Part shown: in pieces, positions 23,096 to 34,957 of the stretch
How positions within the stretch are numbered: the first letter of the stretch is position 1
Layout of the letters: each line of letters begins with the position of its first letter
DNA from: Manihot esculenta
Taxonomy: Eukaryota > Streptophyta > Magnoliopsida > Malpighiales > Euphorbiaceae
DNA: 64,000 nucleotides
Assembly: GCF_001659605.2 (NCBI RefSeq)
Contig: NC_035170.2
Coordinates: 16,258,265-16,322,264 of the forward strand
Reading direction: 5' to 3'
Made by a program: the position numbers and the translations under genes
The notes under the pieces: generated by a model
Told to the model about the DNA's origin: nothing
What the model saw: only the letters and a program-made list of their open reading frames with translations
The model's database searches: none

Positions 23096-25857
23096 ATCTC
23101 CCAACTTGCACTAGGCCTAATAATACAAGTATCTAATACGCATAGACATAGTGTGCTGATCATGCTTGACCTGTGAAAGAGACTTGGTTAGTGGGATATG
23201 CAATGTTGTAATTTGTGTCAATTTGCATATTTTGATATCTCCTCTATCAATGATCTCTCGAGTAAGATAATATCGCCTGAGTATGTGTTTAGATCTCTGA
23301 TGAGATCTGGGTTGTTATCACAATAAAGGTCTATAGGATTTGCAATGCTGGGAATCACTCCCAACTCTTAGATGAATTTCTTCAACCAGACTGCCTCCTT
23401 AACTGCATCTGATACTGCTATATACTCAGCTTCTGTTGTAGAATCTGCTATAGTGCTTTGCTTGGAACTTTTCCAGCTAACAGCTCCACCATTTAAAGTG
23501 AATACGAATCTTGACTGCGATCTGAAGTCATCTATGTCGGTTTGAAAACTAGCATCTGTGTAACCATTTACAGCTAGCTCGTCTTTCAAACCTCCATACA
23601 CTAGGAATGCATCCTTAGTCCTTCTAAGGTACTTTAGGATATTCATAATAGTTGTCCAGTAACTTTCACCGAGATCTGCCTGATATCTGCTTTGTGCTCA
23701 AGACATATGAGACGTCTGGTCTAGTACATAACATGGCATACATGATAGATCCAATAGCAGAAGCTTAAAGAATCTTATTCATCCGTTCTCACTCATCAGA
23801 TGTCATAGGACATTGATTCTTGCTGAGATGAATACCATGAGACATGGGCAAGAATCCTCTTTTGGAATCTTGCATGCTGAGCCTTTTCAGCACCTTGTCA
23901 ATATAAGTACTTTGACTCAGACTGATTATCCTCTTGGATCTATCCCTATAGATCTTAATACCAAGGATATATGCAGCCTCACCTGAGTCCTTCATTGAAA
24001 AAGAATTCCCTAACCAAGTCTTAACATTTTGCAAGGTAGGGATATCATTTCCAATGGGCAATATGTCATCCACATATAGGACTAGAAACACAACTGCACT
24101 CCCACTAACTATCTTGTAAACACAAGGTTCATCTTCATTCTTGATGAATCCAAAGTCCCTGACTGTTTCATCAAAACGAAGATTCCAGCTCCGATAAGCT
24201 TGCTTTAATCCATAAATGGATCTTTGAAGCTTCCAATTCTTTCCAGTATTCTCAGGGATTACAAAACCCTCAGGTTGTGTCATGTACACATCCTCGAGCA
24301 AGTTTCCATTAAGGAAAGCTGTTTTGACATCCATTTGCTATATCTCGTAATCATAGTACGCAGCAATGGCAATGAGAATTCTAACCGACTTAAGCATTGC
24401 AACTGGCAAAAAGGTCTCATCATAGTCTATACCATGAGTTTGTTTGAAACCTTTTGCGACAAGCCTTGCTTTGTAGGTATGCACATTTCCATCCATGTTG
24501 GTTTTCTTCTTGAAAACCCATTTGCAACCAATGGTCTTAACACCCTCAGGGGGATCAATTAATGACCAAACTCGATTGTCATACATGGATTGCATTTCAG
24601 ATTTCATGGCAGAAAGCCATTTCTCATAATCTGGACCTGACACAGCCTTTTGATAGGTAGTAGGCTCATCTTGATCAATGAGCAAAAGTTCACGACTATC
24701 AGTCATGAGAAATCCGTATCTCTCAGGCTGATGACATGTCCTATCAGATGTACGTGGGACTTGTGTCACCCTTTCAGTTTCCACAACTGTTTGTGGTTCT
24801 GAAAGTGGTTCTATCGGTGGTTCAATGCTCTTTTGTGGTGCTTGAGTTTCCTTAAGTTGCACTGTACTCCCACTGAATCCCTGAGAGATAAATTCCTTTT
24901 CCAAAAAGGTATCATTTCGAGCAACAAATACTTTGTTCTCTGAGGGAGTATAGAAATAGTATCCTTTGGTTTCCTTAGGATACCCCACAAAATTGCACTT
25001 GATAGATTTTGGAGCTAGCTTATATGAAATTGGGCGTTTCACATAAGCCTCACAACCCCAAATCTTAAGGAAAGACATACTGGGCATTTTGCCAGTCCAT
25101 AACTCATATGGTGTCTTTTCAACCGCTTTTGATGGTACTCAGTTTAAAATAAATGCAGCTGTTTCCAAGGCATAATCCCAAAATGATAAAGGGAGATTTG
25201 TTTGACTCATCATAGATCGAACCATATCTAATAAAGTTCAATTTCTCCTTTCAGAAACACCATTCCATTGTGGAGTTCCTAGAGGAGTCAATTGTGAAAC
25301 AATTCCACAATTTCTAAGATGTTCATCAAACTTTTGGCTCAAATATTCACCACCTCGATCAGATAGAAGCATTTTAATAGTTCTACCAAGTTGATTTTGT
25401 ACTTCATTTTGAAAGGTTCCAAACATTTCAAAAGATTCATACTTATATTTCATTAAGTAGACATAGCCATACCTACTGAAATCATCAGTGAATGTAATGA
25501 AGTACTGATATCCTCCCCTGGCACTAATGCTTAGTGGGCCACATACATCTGTATGTATTAAGCCCAATAAGTCTGAAGCCCTTTGACCTTGTCCAGTAAA
25601 AGGGTCATTTGTCATCTTACCAAGCAAACAAGATTCACAATTTTCAAATGATTCAAAATCAAATGAATCTAATGAACCATCTTTATGGAGCTTAGATATG
25701 CGATTCTCATTTATATGGCTAAGACGACAATGCCATAAATATATTGGGTTTAACTCATTTGGCTTAGTTTTCTTAGAAGTTATGTTATAGATATTGTTGT
25801 CCCTACAATCATTTAGATTAAGGACATAAAGGTCATCATAAGAATTTGCAATACAAT

Positions 25858-26888
25858 TGATAGAACATATTTTAGTCCATTTTATCTTGATATTATTGAT
25901 GATTATTTACATGATTTCTGCTTAATTTAGTGCTCTTGACATTATTTTGCAGAAAATGGTAAAAAAGGACATTTTGAAAAAAATACCCTTAAAACTGCCT
26001 TCAAGGGAGCAAAACAGAGCAAGCCTGCCAAGTTGGAATCAAGTGAAGCTAAATAAGGAAAGTTCTAAATAAGGAAAGTGGCAAAGAAGGAAAGAACATT
26101 CAGGCAAAGCAATTTGAAATTCAAATTTCAAATCTCCAAGTAGCCTTTTCTTTACTCAATAAGCCAAGTCTCAAGTTGCCATAAATGAAGAGCCAAATAA
26201 GGAAAGTATTTTGAAATTCAAATCTTCAAGATTCATATTCAAATTTTAAATTTCAAAATCCAGCTTATTAAGGAAGCTAAATCCAAAAATCACATGCTTG
26301 CCATCTCATGCCTCACACATTCAAAATTCAAATGGCAAAGGAGGCTCCACCTTCCTTATTAGTACATAGGCGGCAAGGAGAGTGTGAAGGCAAGTCTTGG
26401 GCACCTTGGGCAGCATCTTGAAGACACTTGGGCAGCAAGCAAAGACCAAAGGCCCCACTCCTTGCACTTGAACACATGCCCCACGTTTTTCCCTTCTCAC
26501 ATGTGCATGGATAGCACATCTTGGACCAAGGGCATTTTGGGCAGCCTCTTAAAGTCTCTTGGGCAGCAAGGGCAGCATGTAAGGACCTAGGGCAACACTT
26601 TCAACTATAAAAAGACACATAAGGAGCTTCCCCACAGCTCTGTACACTCCCCTTGGGAGACACCTACGGGATTCACATCTCATCTTCTACCTTTCTTCTT
26701 TTCTTTTATTTTTGGTTTTTGTTTCAGCCATGAGAGGCTGAAATCTTTTATTCTAGTTGAAGATTAGGTGATGCTTTAGTTGTTTTATGGATTGGGAGAC
26801 TTGATCAAACATTGTTTATCTTTTGTTATTCAATATTCATACAATCTCATGCTTAATTCCATTATTGCTTTGTTGTTTTGATCAATAT
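25858..26888 (+). repeat. AthB1 left LTR, truncated
   Basis: About 1031 bp matching the first part of the right LTR (30763 onward) up to TTTTGATCAATAT. TATAAAAA at 26606-26613 follows repeated CTTGGGCAGCA segments. The remaining LTR part is missing beyond Tek2. Confidence 0.92.
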
Positions 26889-29177
26889 TGTAACGACCCG
26901 GAAATCCGACCCGTTACCGGCGCTAGGATCCAGATCGGCTTAAGGCCGCCGGGACCCGTAGCAAGCCTACATACATCCTGTATACCTGTTTAATCCCATA
27001 CATGATCAACAAACATACTTAAGAATTAAAACTTTTCTTTTTCTTCATACACCAAACTCAACCTGTGCATGCACTGTATTCATCATATACATAAACATTA
27101 ATCCCTCTGTGGGGTTTCATCAAAGCCTCAATGGCAATATAAAATCTGTGTTGAGTTGGTGCACATACACATCATATAATAAGATCATGTACATACCAAG
27201 GGATTAACATATACTATGGTCAAGCACAAATCTATCCTCAATAACATAATTACATAAACATAACTGTTCTAACTTTACATTACATTCTTATCATATATCA
27301 TGTCCACATACTCTAGCTATTACATACATATGACTTGACTTCACTCTAGCCGACTTCTTGATCTCTCCTGTACCTGCAACTCTGGGGATAATGGGAGTGG
27401 GGTGAGCTAAAAGCCCAGTGAGCGGAAACTAAAAACATTTGTTTTAATTCCTCCATTTTTAGGTACATTATTATTCATTTTTATTTTTATTATCAAATAA
27501 CTTTTATTTTCATTCTTTTTCTTATTCATGCTTTCATGTATGCGTCATAACACAAACATTTCACAACAAGGATGAACTCGTCACCATTTAGCCCCTATCC
27601 TTCTTACTTATACATGCCGGGGGCGTAGAGCCGTAGCAGGCACACCCGGACTTCCATCATCAATCATAGTGCCAGGGGCGTAGAGCCGTAGCAGGCACAC
27701 CTGGACTCACATAGGCTATCATGTCATACGAGGGCTAATGGATCATTCAATGTTCATCCACATCAACAACAAATTATGCAATGCAACATATTCGTGCATT
27801 CTAATGCAAGCAACCTAATATTGCATGGCATAATGATGCATGGGCAATGCTTTATGATTCATTCATTTATTCAATTACTTTAAAACTTAAGGGGTTGTTC
27901 CACTCACCTGGTAACTGAAGCTTTAACAACGAACTCTGAACGACTATCTCACACTCGGGGGTCTCGGTTCCTCGGGTCCGAACCTACACAGGTGGACTCA
28001 AATGAGGCACCAAACATACATGAACGTGACTCTGAAAAGCTCCCCAAAAACCCCCTAAAACATCCTGAAAACATCACATGAAAACATGCAAGAAATGGCT
28101 GAACAGGGCACTTTCGGCGGCAGGTTCGGCGGCCGAAAGTCCCTCTGCAGCCGAAAGTCATGCAGGTTCGGCGGCACTTTCGGCGGCCGAACCTCCCAGA
28201 CAGAGACGAACCTTGAGTTTCGGGGGCAGGCTTCGGCAGCCGAAACTGCCTCCACAAGGGGGTTCGGCGGCCGAAAGTCACTTCGGCGGCCGAACCTGAG
28301 TTTCTGCCGAAGGGCAGAAACTTGGCTCCCTTGTGTCCACAGCCTCCAAAACGCCTCAAAACCTGCATAAACTTGATTCTACTCATGCATACACATCATA
28401 CCAGTTCCTAGGGGCCTCATACAAACATATGCCCCAACTACAACACTTCAAACACACATCAAGCAAGCCACATTGTTCAAAAATCACATAAACCTAACAT
28501 ATGCTCAACTAACTCTAACATGCTTCTCTACCCCTTAAAACTTCATGAAACTCATTTAAAACATACATTGAGCTTAAGATCGGCTCTTACCTCTTGAAGA
28601 TCGAGAAAGAGACGACTCCACTCGGAGATCCAAGCACGAGAGCTCCTGAGTTTCCAAAGCTCCAAAACTTGCCTTTAAAGCTTAAAACTTGCAATGTGGG
28701 TTTAAAACTCAAGAAAGATGGAGGAGATCTAGTGAAAGAACACAAGATTTGAGGAGAGGGAGATCGGAAGCTTGTTGTGGCCGAAAATGGGAGAAAACCT
28801 CGCCCATTTCGGCTAAGGGTCCCTTTTATAGTGGCTGGCCAGGCCACGTTCGGGGGCCGAAGGTGCCTCCGCATGCATGCAATGTTCGGCGGCCGAACAT
28901 GAGGTTCGGCGGCCGAACCTGCACTTCCCTCACTTAGACTTTCGGGGGCCTAACGTGCCTCCCAAAGTCCATGCATGTTCGGCGGCCGAAAGTGAGTTTC
29001 GGCGGCCGAACCTGGGTTTTCCTCAAAAGATTTTTCATGCAAAAACTCATTTAATTCTTACTTAAAAATATGAAAACATTTCATAAAATCATGGTTTTAC
29101 CCTTCTAGAGGTTTCCGACATCCGAGGTCCCACCGGACGGTAGGGATTCCGATACCGGAGTCTAGCCGGGTATTACA
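26889..29177 (-). mobile_element. Tek2, Tekay LTR without target duplication
   Basis: 2289 bp, plus-strand ends TGTAACGACCCGG and CGGGTATTACA, so it is reversed relative to Tek3. It has the family's TTCGGCGGCCGAA palindromes (28110-28310 and 28850-29010), a reversed TATAAAAG near 28825-28832, and two copies of a GGGGCGTAGAGCCGTAGCAG repeat (27610-27690). Flanks are AATAT and CAGGT: no duplication. The host sequence does not resume after it, so insertion was accompanied or followed by deletion. Confidence 0.92.
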
Positions 29178-29714
29178 CAGGTGGACTGCAGCCATGCACA
29201 AAATGAACAGAAGCAGATCGCACCACTTCAGCTTGGTGCACAGATCAACCTTGCATAGTCAGAGAGCATTCCAGGCACGCCTTTTCAGTTTGAACCGTAG
29301 GACAGTCATCCCTTTCAGGTAAGTCTTGCGCAGAAGGAGGCAATTGAAACCAATTCAGCCATAGATCCAACACAAACAACCCATGCTCACCAAGTACAAA
29401 TGGTATTGCAAGCACCTAAACCGAAGGAGCATGCAGATCAATGCCTTCCCAAACCTCCGGATAAGGTAGAGTTTATTTTGCCTGAATTAAGTACTAAATT
29501 GCAGCTAGCTATGGAGAGATATGAATTGAAGTTGGAAGAGCTAAAAAATGCAAACATAAGGGCTAGAGGCACACCTCATCTGAAAGAAGAGAAGCTAATC
29601 ATGTTGCTTCATGAGTACATGGAAAAAATAGGATGGGCTATGATCAAATCAAAAGGAGTGCTACACTTTTTGCTTAATGCAGTTGGGACGCTTTTTCCTT
29701 CCCCAATTAATTGA
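29178..29714 (+). pseudogene. AthB1 gag C-terminal remnant
   Basis: The first 220 bases have no clear frame. An open stretch 29400-29714 has the same ending as the AthA gag: Lys/Pro-rich start, ELSTKLQ, ARGTPHLKEEKLIMLL and LFPSPIN before TGA. The upstream gag has been removed together with the left LTR end, so the first Met of the ORF is not a real start. Confidence 0.8.
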
Positions 29715-30762
29715 GCCTTAATCAAGTGGATCGCACCATGCACACCACACCCAGGGGAGTACTCAGTTTCTTTTGCATTTTAATATTTCCTATACATTGA
29801 GGACAATGCATGATTTAGGTGTGGGGGTGCATATCTGAACTTTTATTTTTAGTCAGTCTTTCAATTTTAGTTCCATTTTTGCGTTCTTCTTTCTTTCAAT
29901 TCCATTTTTGCGATTTGCTTAGTTCTGAATAGCCACAGTTGAAATTTTTTTCATTTATGCTTTTAATAACACACACAACCACAATCTTCTTCTTTTTGAT
30001 TTGCTCTACTCAAACTGATAGACTATGTTAGATGAGCTTTTCTTTCCATGACCCCATTGATGTGATGACTCTTTAAACTTATGTTGAATCAATTGCAGTA
30101 AGTTATATTCATGTTTGAGAATTTCCTTTTGAATTGAATCTTTGAGCTTGCCATGGTGAAAAATATATTGATGACCTTCATTAGAGAGAATAAATTGAAA
30201 TTTGTGTGAATGAATTTAACATGACTTGTTTTAGTAATTGGTGTTGATTTGCCCAAATCATTGAGAGAAAGAAAATTCAACAAAGGCAAAGACCTCATGA
30301 GCACAAATTCAAAAATGTTCCAATGGTTGAAAGACTATGAATAGAGCTAGTAGCCACTTGGACAGGTGATCAACTGAGTAACTGGGGGTGGGTATCACCA
30401 ATATGTACTTTCACGTCAAAAGGTTGGTGACTTTTTCAAGCAAGATCTAAGTGCAAAAGACTGAATAAAGTACTTCAAGGTAAGGGCAAGTCAATCCGAA
30501 AGCTAAAAAGAGTCTTATATGAACAAATAGTATGTGCATGTATAATCTCTCTCTTGAGTAAAATAAATCCTAGCCATGGTAAGTAAAAGGAAACAAGGAA
30601 AGAAGATGAGTAATCTTCATTCATATATTCTTCACTGCAATAATTCAAAATAGGTGTCTAGAGTAAGAGCTTAAGTGGAAATAAGGATCAAGTAGCAAAG
30701 AAAGCTTATTTGACTATGTTTATTTGCTTAAGGACAAGCAAAAGGCTAGGTGTGGGGGTATT
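29715..30762 (+). other. AthB1 3' noncoding region and polypurine tract
   Basis: No ORF is supported. It contains GGTGTGGGGGTGCATATC near 29819 and ends with GGCTAGGTGTGGGGGTATT just before the right LTR, the likely plus-strand primer. Content and order correspond to the AthA noncoding regions read on the other strand (17065-18244, 38895-40062). Confidence 0.8.
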
Positions 30763-32650
30763 TGATAGAACATATTTTAGTCAATTTTATATTGATATTA
30801 TTGATGATTATTTACATGATTTTCGCTTAATTTAATGCTCTTGATATTATTTTGCAGAAAATGGTGAAAAAGGACATTTTGGAGAAAATATCCTTAAAAC
30901 TTCCTTAAATGGAGCAATGGAGAGCAAGCCTGCCAAGTTGGAATCAAGTGAAGCTAAATAAGGAAACTTCTAAATAAGGAAAGTGGCAAAGAAGGAAATA
31001 ACATTCAGGCAAAGCATTTTGAAATTCAAATTTCAAATCTCCAAGTAGTCTTTTCCTTATTCAAGAAGCCAAGTCTCAAGTTGCCATAAATGAAGAGCCA
31101 AATAAGGAAAGCATTTTGAAATTCAAATCTTCAAGATTTATATTCAAAATTTGAATTTCAAAATCCAGCTTATTAAGGAAGCTAAATCAAAAGATCACAT
31201 GCTTGCCACCTTATGCCTTGCACATTCAAAATTCAAATTGCAAAGGAGGCTCCACCTTCCTTATTAGTGCTGGGCAGCAAGCAGAGTGTGAAGGCAAGTC
31301 TTGGGCACCTTGGGCAGCATCTTGAAGACACTTGGGCAGCAAGGAAAGACCAAAGGCCCCACTCCTTGCACTTGAACACATGCCCCACATTTTTCCCTTC
31401 TCACATGTGCTTGGATGGCACATGTTGGACCACGGACATTTTAGGCAGCCTCTTGAAGTCTCTTGGGCAGCAAGGGCAGCATGTAAGGACCTAGGGCAAC
31501 ACTTTTAACTATAAAAAGACACATAAGGAGCCTCCCCACAGCTCTTTACACTCCCCTTGGGAGACACCTACGGGATTCACATCTCTTCTTCTACCTTTCT
31601 TCTTTTCTTTTATTTTTTATTTTTGTTTCAGCCATGAGAGGCTGAAATCTTTTATTCTAGTTGAAGATTATGTGTTGCTTTAGTTGTTTTATGGATTGGG
31701 AGACTTGATCAAACATTGTTTATCTTTTGTTATTCATTATTCATACAATCTCATACTTAATTCCATTGTTGCTTTGTTGTTTTGATCAATATGGCCAATT
31801 GATTCTTGATTGCAAGGTAATAATATGTTAGTTTGGGTGATTTAAGTCCGTAATTGCTTAGATTATTCAAACATAAGAACACTTAGTATAAAAACCAAGA
31901 AAATTATATGATCTAGCAACATCTCATGCGTTTGAGTAGTTAGGATTGGATCTCTCTATCTCTTCATGCAATTAACAATTGTTTGATAACTAAGGCCCAA
32001 GGACGTTCCTTGGCAATTTATTAATTAGTAATTAATTAGAGGACGTTCCCTAATTAGTTTAATCATAAGGAGAGACATGGCGGTGAGAAGCGTCTTCCAT
32101 CTCTATAACTAATCTATTGAATCAATCAAAAGAAACTAAGTGTCAATGATCAATCCCAACAACTGAAGTGGATCCAATTCTTCAACTAGAGCTTTCTTAT
32201 TTATTTCTCCTTTATCTTATTATTCGCGTATTTTAATTACTTTCAGTAGTTTATCAATCAAATCAATCTCAAACCCCCCATTTGACTTTTACTGCAATTT
32301 ATTTTTATTCCGCTTTCAGTTTATCTCGTTTTCAGTTTTATCTCGTTTCAGTTTGTTTTGCTTTCAGTTTATTTTGCTTTCAGTTTATTTCGCTTTCAGT
32401 TTATTTTGCTATCCGTTTATTTCTCTTTCAGTTTATTTCGCTTTTAGTTTGTTTTTCTTTCCGTTTATCTCGTTTCAGTTTATTTCAATTTCAGTTTATT
32501 TTTGTTTCAGTTAATTCTCTTGGTCTTGATAAGGAAAATAGGTAAGTTCTCAATTCCCTGTGGATTCGATCATTGCACCACTATCTAAAGTTGTAAAATT
32601 GTTGATAACCAGAAAGGTTATTTTTGACCGGCTTCGACAACCGCGAGTCA
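30763..32650 (+). repeat. AthB1 right LTR
   Basis: 1888 bp, TGATAGAACATATTTTAG to GACAACCGCGAGTCA. TATAAAAA at 31510-31517. It is longer than the solo LTRs AthB2 (1765) and AthB3 (1590), largely because of an expanded minisatellite near its end. Confidence 0.95.
32300..32530 (+). repeat. 15-bp minisatellite in AthB1 LTR
   Basis: About 14 imperfect copies of a unit close to TTTCAGTTTATTTCG, with C/T changes and one-base length changes. The same place in AthB3 (55863-55925) has only about four copies. The open frame through it is a by-product of the repeat. Confidence 0.85.
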
Positions 32651-33849
32651 ACAATAAAGTAAATCTTTATTATAAATAGTGTATTTCTTATTCTTAATAA
32701 GAAATGAAAAACCTTCATCATCCAAAACATAAACTGAAATAAGATTCCTACTCAAAGTAGGAACATAAAAGCAATTGTTCAAAACTAACAAAAGCCCAAT
32801 GGGCAACATAAGTTCATAAGTCCCTACAGTTAAGGCAGCAACTCTTGCTCCATTGCCTACACGTAGGTCCACATCACCCTTTTTCAGTTTTCTACTCCTT
32901 TTGAGACCCTGTACATTTGTACAAATATAAGAATCACATCTGGTATTCAATACCCATGAAGTAGAAATAGATAAATTAATATCTATAACATAAATACCTA
33001 AAGTCGTAGTCTCACTACTCTTCTTCTTCTTGCACTCATCCAAATAGAGTTTGCAATTTCTCTTCCAATGCCCTGGTTCCTTGCAATGGAAGCATATTCC
33101 TTCCTTAGGAACTTTTGCCTTGGATTGCCATTTAGGCTTGCCTCGTCACTTAGGTCCATTATCACCTTTAGGCTTGGGCTTCCCCTTATTTTTCATGGGC
33201 TTACCCTTATTGACATTCAAAATTTGGGTAGGCTTTTTCTTGACATTCACCTCAGCTGTTTTTAGCATCCCATGCAGCTCAAGAATGGATTTCTCCATGT
33301 TGTTCATGTTATAGTTCATGACAAACTGAGAAAAACGGCCAAGTAAATAATGTAGGATCAAATCCGTGGAGAGTTCTAAACTCAGAGGATAGCCAAGCAT
33401 AGCAAGGTGATCAATGTATCCTTTCATCTTCAAAACATGAGCACTAACTGATTCACCTTCAGCCATTTTGCAATCATGCAATGCAATGGTGGTTTCATAT
33501 CTATCCTACCTAGCTTGCTGTTGGAAAGCCTGTTTGAGATGGACACTCATCTTATAGGCTTTAAGGTGCTCCAAATCTTTCTGAAGTTCTGGGCACATAG
33601 TTGCCAACATAAGACATCCAATGTCATTAGAATCATCCATATGCTTCTTATGCTTGTTCTTAACAGCATTAGTAGCATCGGCAGGATCTGGTTCTAGGAT
33701 AGCTTCATTAAGCACATAGGACTTTTTCTCTTACTTGAGAACAATTCTCAAGTTTCTAAACCAGTCAACAAAATTAGTCCCATTTTCTTTCAGTTTATCC
33801 TTCTCAAGGATGGATCGCAGTGATAAAGTGGAATTGTTATTAGCAACCA

Positions 33850-34957
33850 TAATTATCTACAAAATATGCAAATTTAATCAATTTAGTAAATTAATATTGA
33901 GGTGATAATAATCTCCCACTAAAATATAACCCTCAAAAATAATAATATTTTGTGGGCTAAGATCCATATTTCACCTAATTCTAAGTCAGCTTTGGCATGA
34001 CGCTTAGAACTAAGTTATTTAGGTAGGTAACTCCTTACCAATTACATATAATGTAACTCTTAAAATTATGAGGTGTTGACATCATATGTCAAATGCATGT
34101 TATACCCCATCTAATGCCTTAGGCCCAAAACCGTTTTGATAGCCTAATTAAGCTCAACCAAAATTAAATAAATGAGTAACTATTACTCATCCTGTCTCAC
34201 TAGGATAACCTAAGCACTTTGCTTTGGCAATACCTGCATTTTGGTGATCTTAGTCTTGATAGGTATTTAACATATGGGTGGCATTAAAATTTTAGAGTGA
34301 GGGTTCAACTTTTAATTTTAATTATTTTGTCTTACATATATGTATTATAGCATCCTATATGCATACATATATATATAAACTATCATGCATAGTATCTCAT
34401 ACTAATATATGGCAAAATAATAAAATATAGTCATTTAAATCTCATTTAAAGACTAAAAGAAAATAATAAAATATAGTCATTTAAATCTGATTTAAAGACT
34501 AAAAGAAAATCATTTTAAAATTTATTTTCTTCTTATTATTATTTATTTTTTATTTTTTTAATTTTAGAGGCAGAATTGTAATTAGAGCATCTTCTTCCTC
34601 AGAAAGAAGTCCTAGCCGCTGTCCAGACCGACGCACGACCCACCGGCGCGTGACATATCGGCGCGCGAAGCGCGCCACGCCAGTGCACGACCCACCGTTC
34701 GTGACAATCACGAAGATGCCGGAGGCAAGCACGATGGTGGTCGTAGCCCTGCAGTTGTGTTCTTCATCAACACGATTTGCAAAAATTTTTTTTAAATTTT
34801 ATCAATTTAATTTTGCTAACAAAAATTAAAATTATCTAAATGATCCAATTATTCATTCATAATTATCATGCCATTCTAATAAACTTATATCACATATATC
34901 ATATTAATCATGGCGTAATTAATTTAAACGAAAAGCACAACCAGGCTCTGATACCAC
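33850..34957 (-). other. Cop2 leader and primer site
   Basis: Minus strand TGGTATCAGAG (34956-34946) follows the 5' LTR by one base. The leader is AT-rich except for a sharply GC-rich patch at about 34600-34740 with repeated GCGCG/CGCGC and CGACCCACCG words. The Cop1 leader has a different, shorter GC patch at the same place. No credible ORF. Confidence 0.82.

Larger units (their letters stand above)
25858..32650 (+). mobile_element. AthB1, internally deleted Athila-type element
   Basis: Starts TGATAGAACATATTTTAG and ends AACCGCGAGTCA, with perfect duplication ACAAT (25853-25857, 32651-32655) inside Cop2 pol. The left LTR is cut at 26888, where Tek2 begins. The right half is complete: gag C-terminus, noncoding region, polypurine tract and right LTR. 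The rest of the left LTR, the primer site and most of gag are gone. Confidence 0.94.
23117..33849 (-). pseudogene. Cop2 gag-pol pseudogene, split by AthB1
   Basis: Minus strand: gag ATG at 33849, gag core with stop near 33733 and frameshifts near 33500, zinc-knuckle region near 33050-33110, and protease (VLNTRCDSYICTN, where Cop1 has LDTGCGSH, so the catalytic motif is mutated) to 32656. AthB1 lies between 25858 and 32650. Then the integrase continues with HTDVCGP and LSDRGGEY (25627-25238), the remaining integrase and RT N-terminus (25087-24338), MDVKTAFLNGN (24334) and YVDD near 24070. RNase H includes GGLKDELAVNGYTDASFQTD (23600-23530) and the stop is at 23117. A Trp-to-stop change at about 24338 is shared with Cop1, but as a different stop codon. 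Confidence 0.9.

Noticed and set aside
28055..28386. Overlapping ORFs on both strands with Ala/Glu/Arg/Pro-rich products (also 44818-45148, 52558-52888, 58423-58911, 61406-61660)
   Set aside because: They fall in the TTCGGCCGCCGAA palindrome clusters of Tekay LTRs. The lack of stops is due to GC-rich repeats. The same sequence is open on both strands, and there is no gene-like context.
32282..32545. 87-codon Phe/Leu-rich ORF that looks like a membrane protein
   Set aside because: Encoded by the 15-bp minisatellite in the AthB1 LTR. The hydrophobic pattern is a by-product of the T-rich repeat.
25858..32650. U3 exchange between AthA and AthB families
   Set aside because: At first the two LTRs seemed to share only their second half, but AthB3 (54470) also aligns with the AthA U3 in patches. 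Gradual divergence explains the data without recombination.
34550..34732. Arg-rich 60-codon ORF in the Cop2 leader
   Set aside because: Short, confined to the GC-rich patch, without counterpart in Cop1. Kept only as a composition anomaly.
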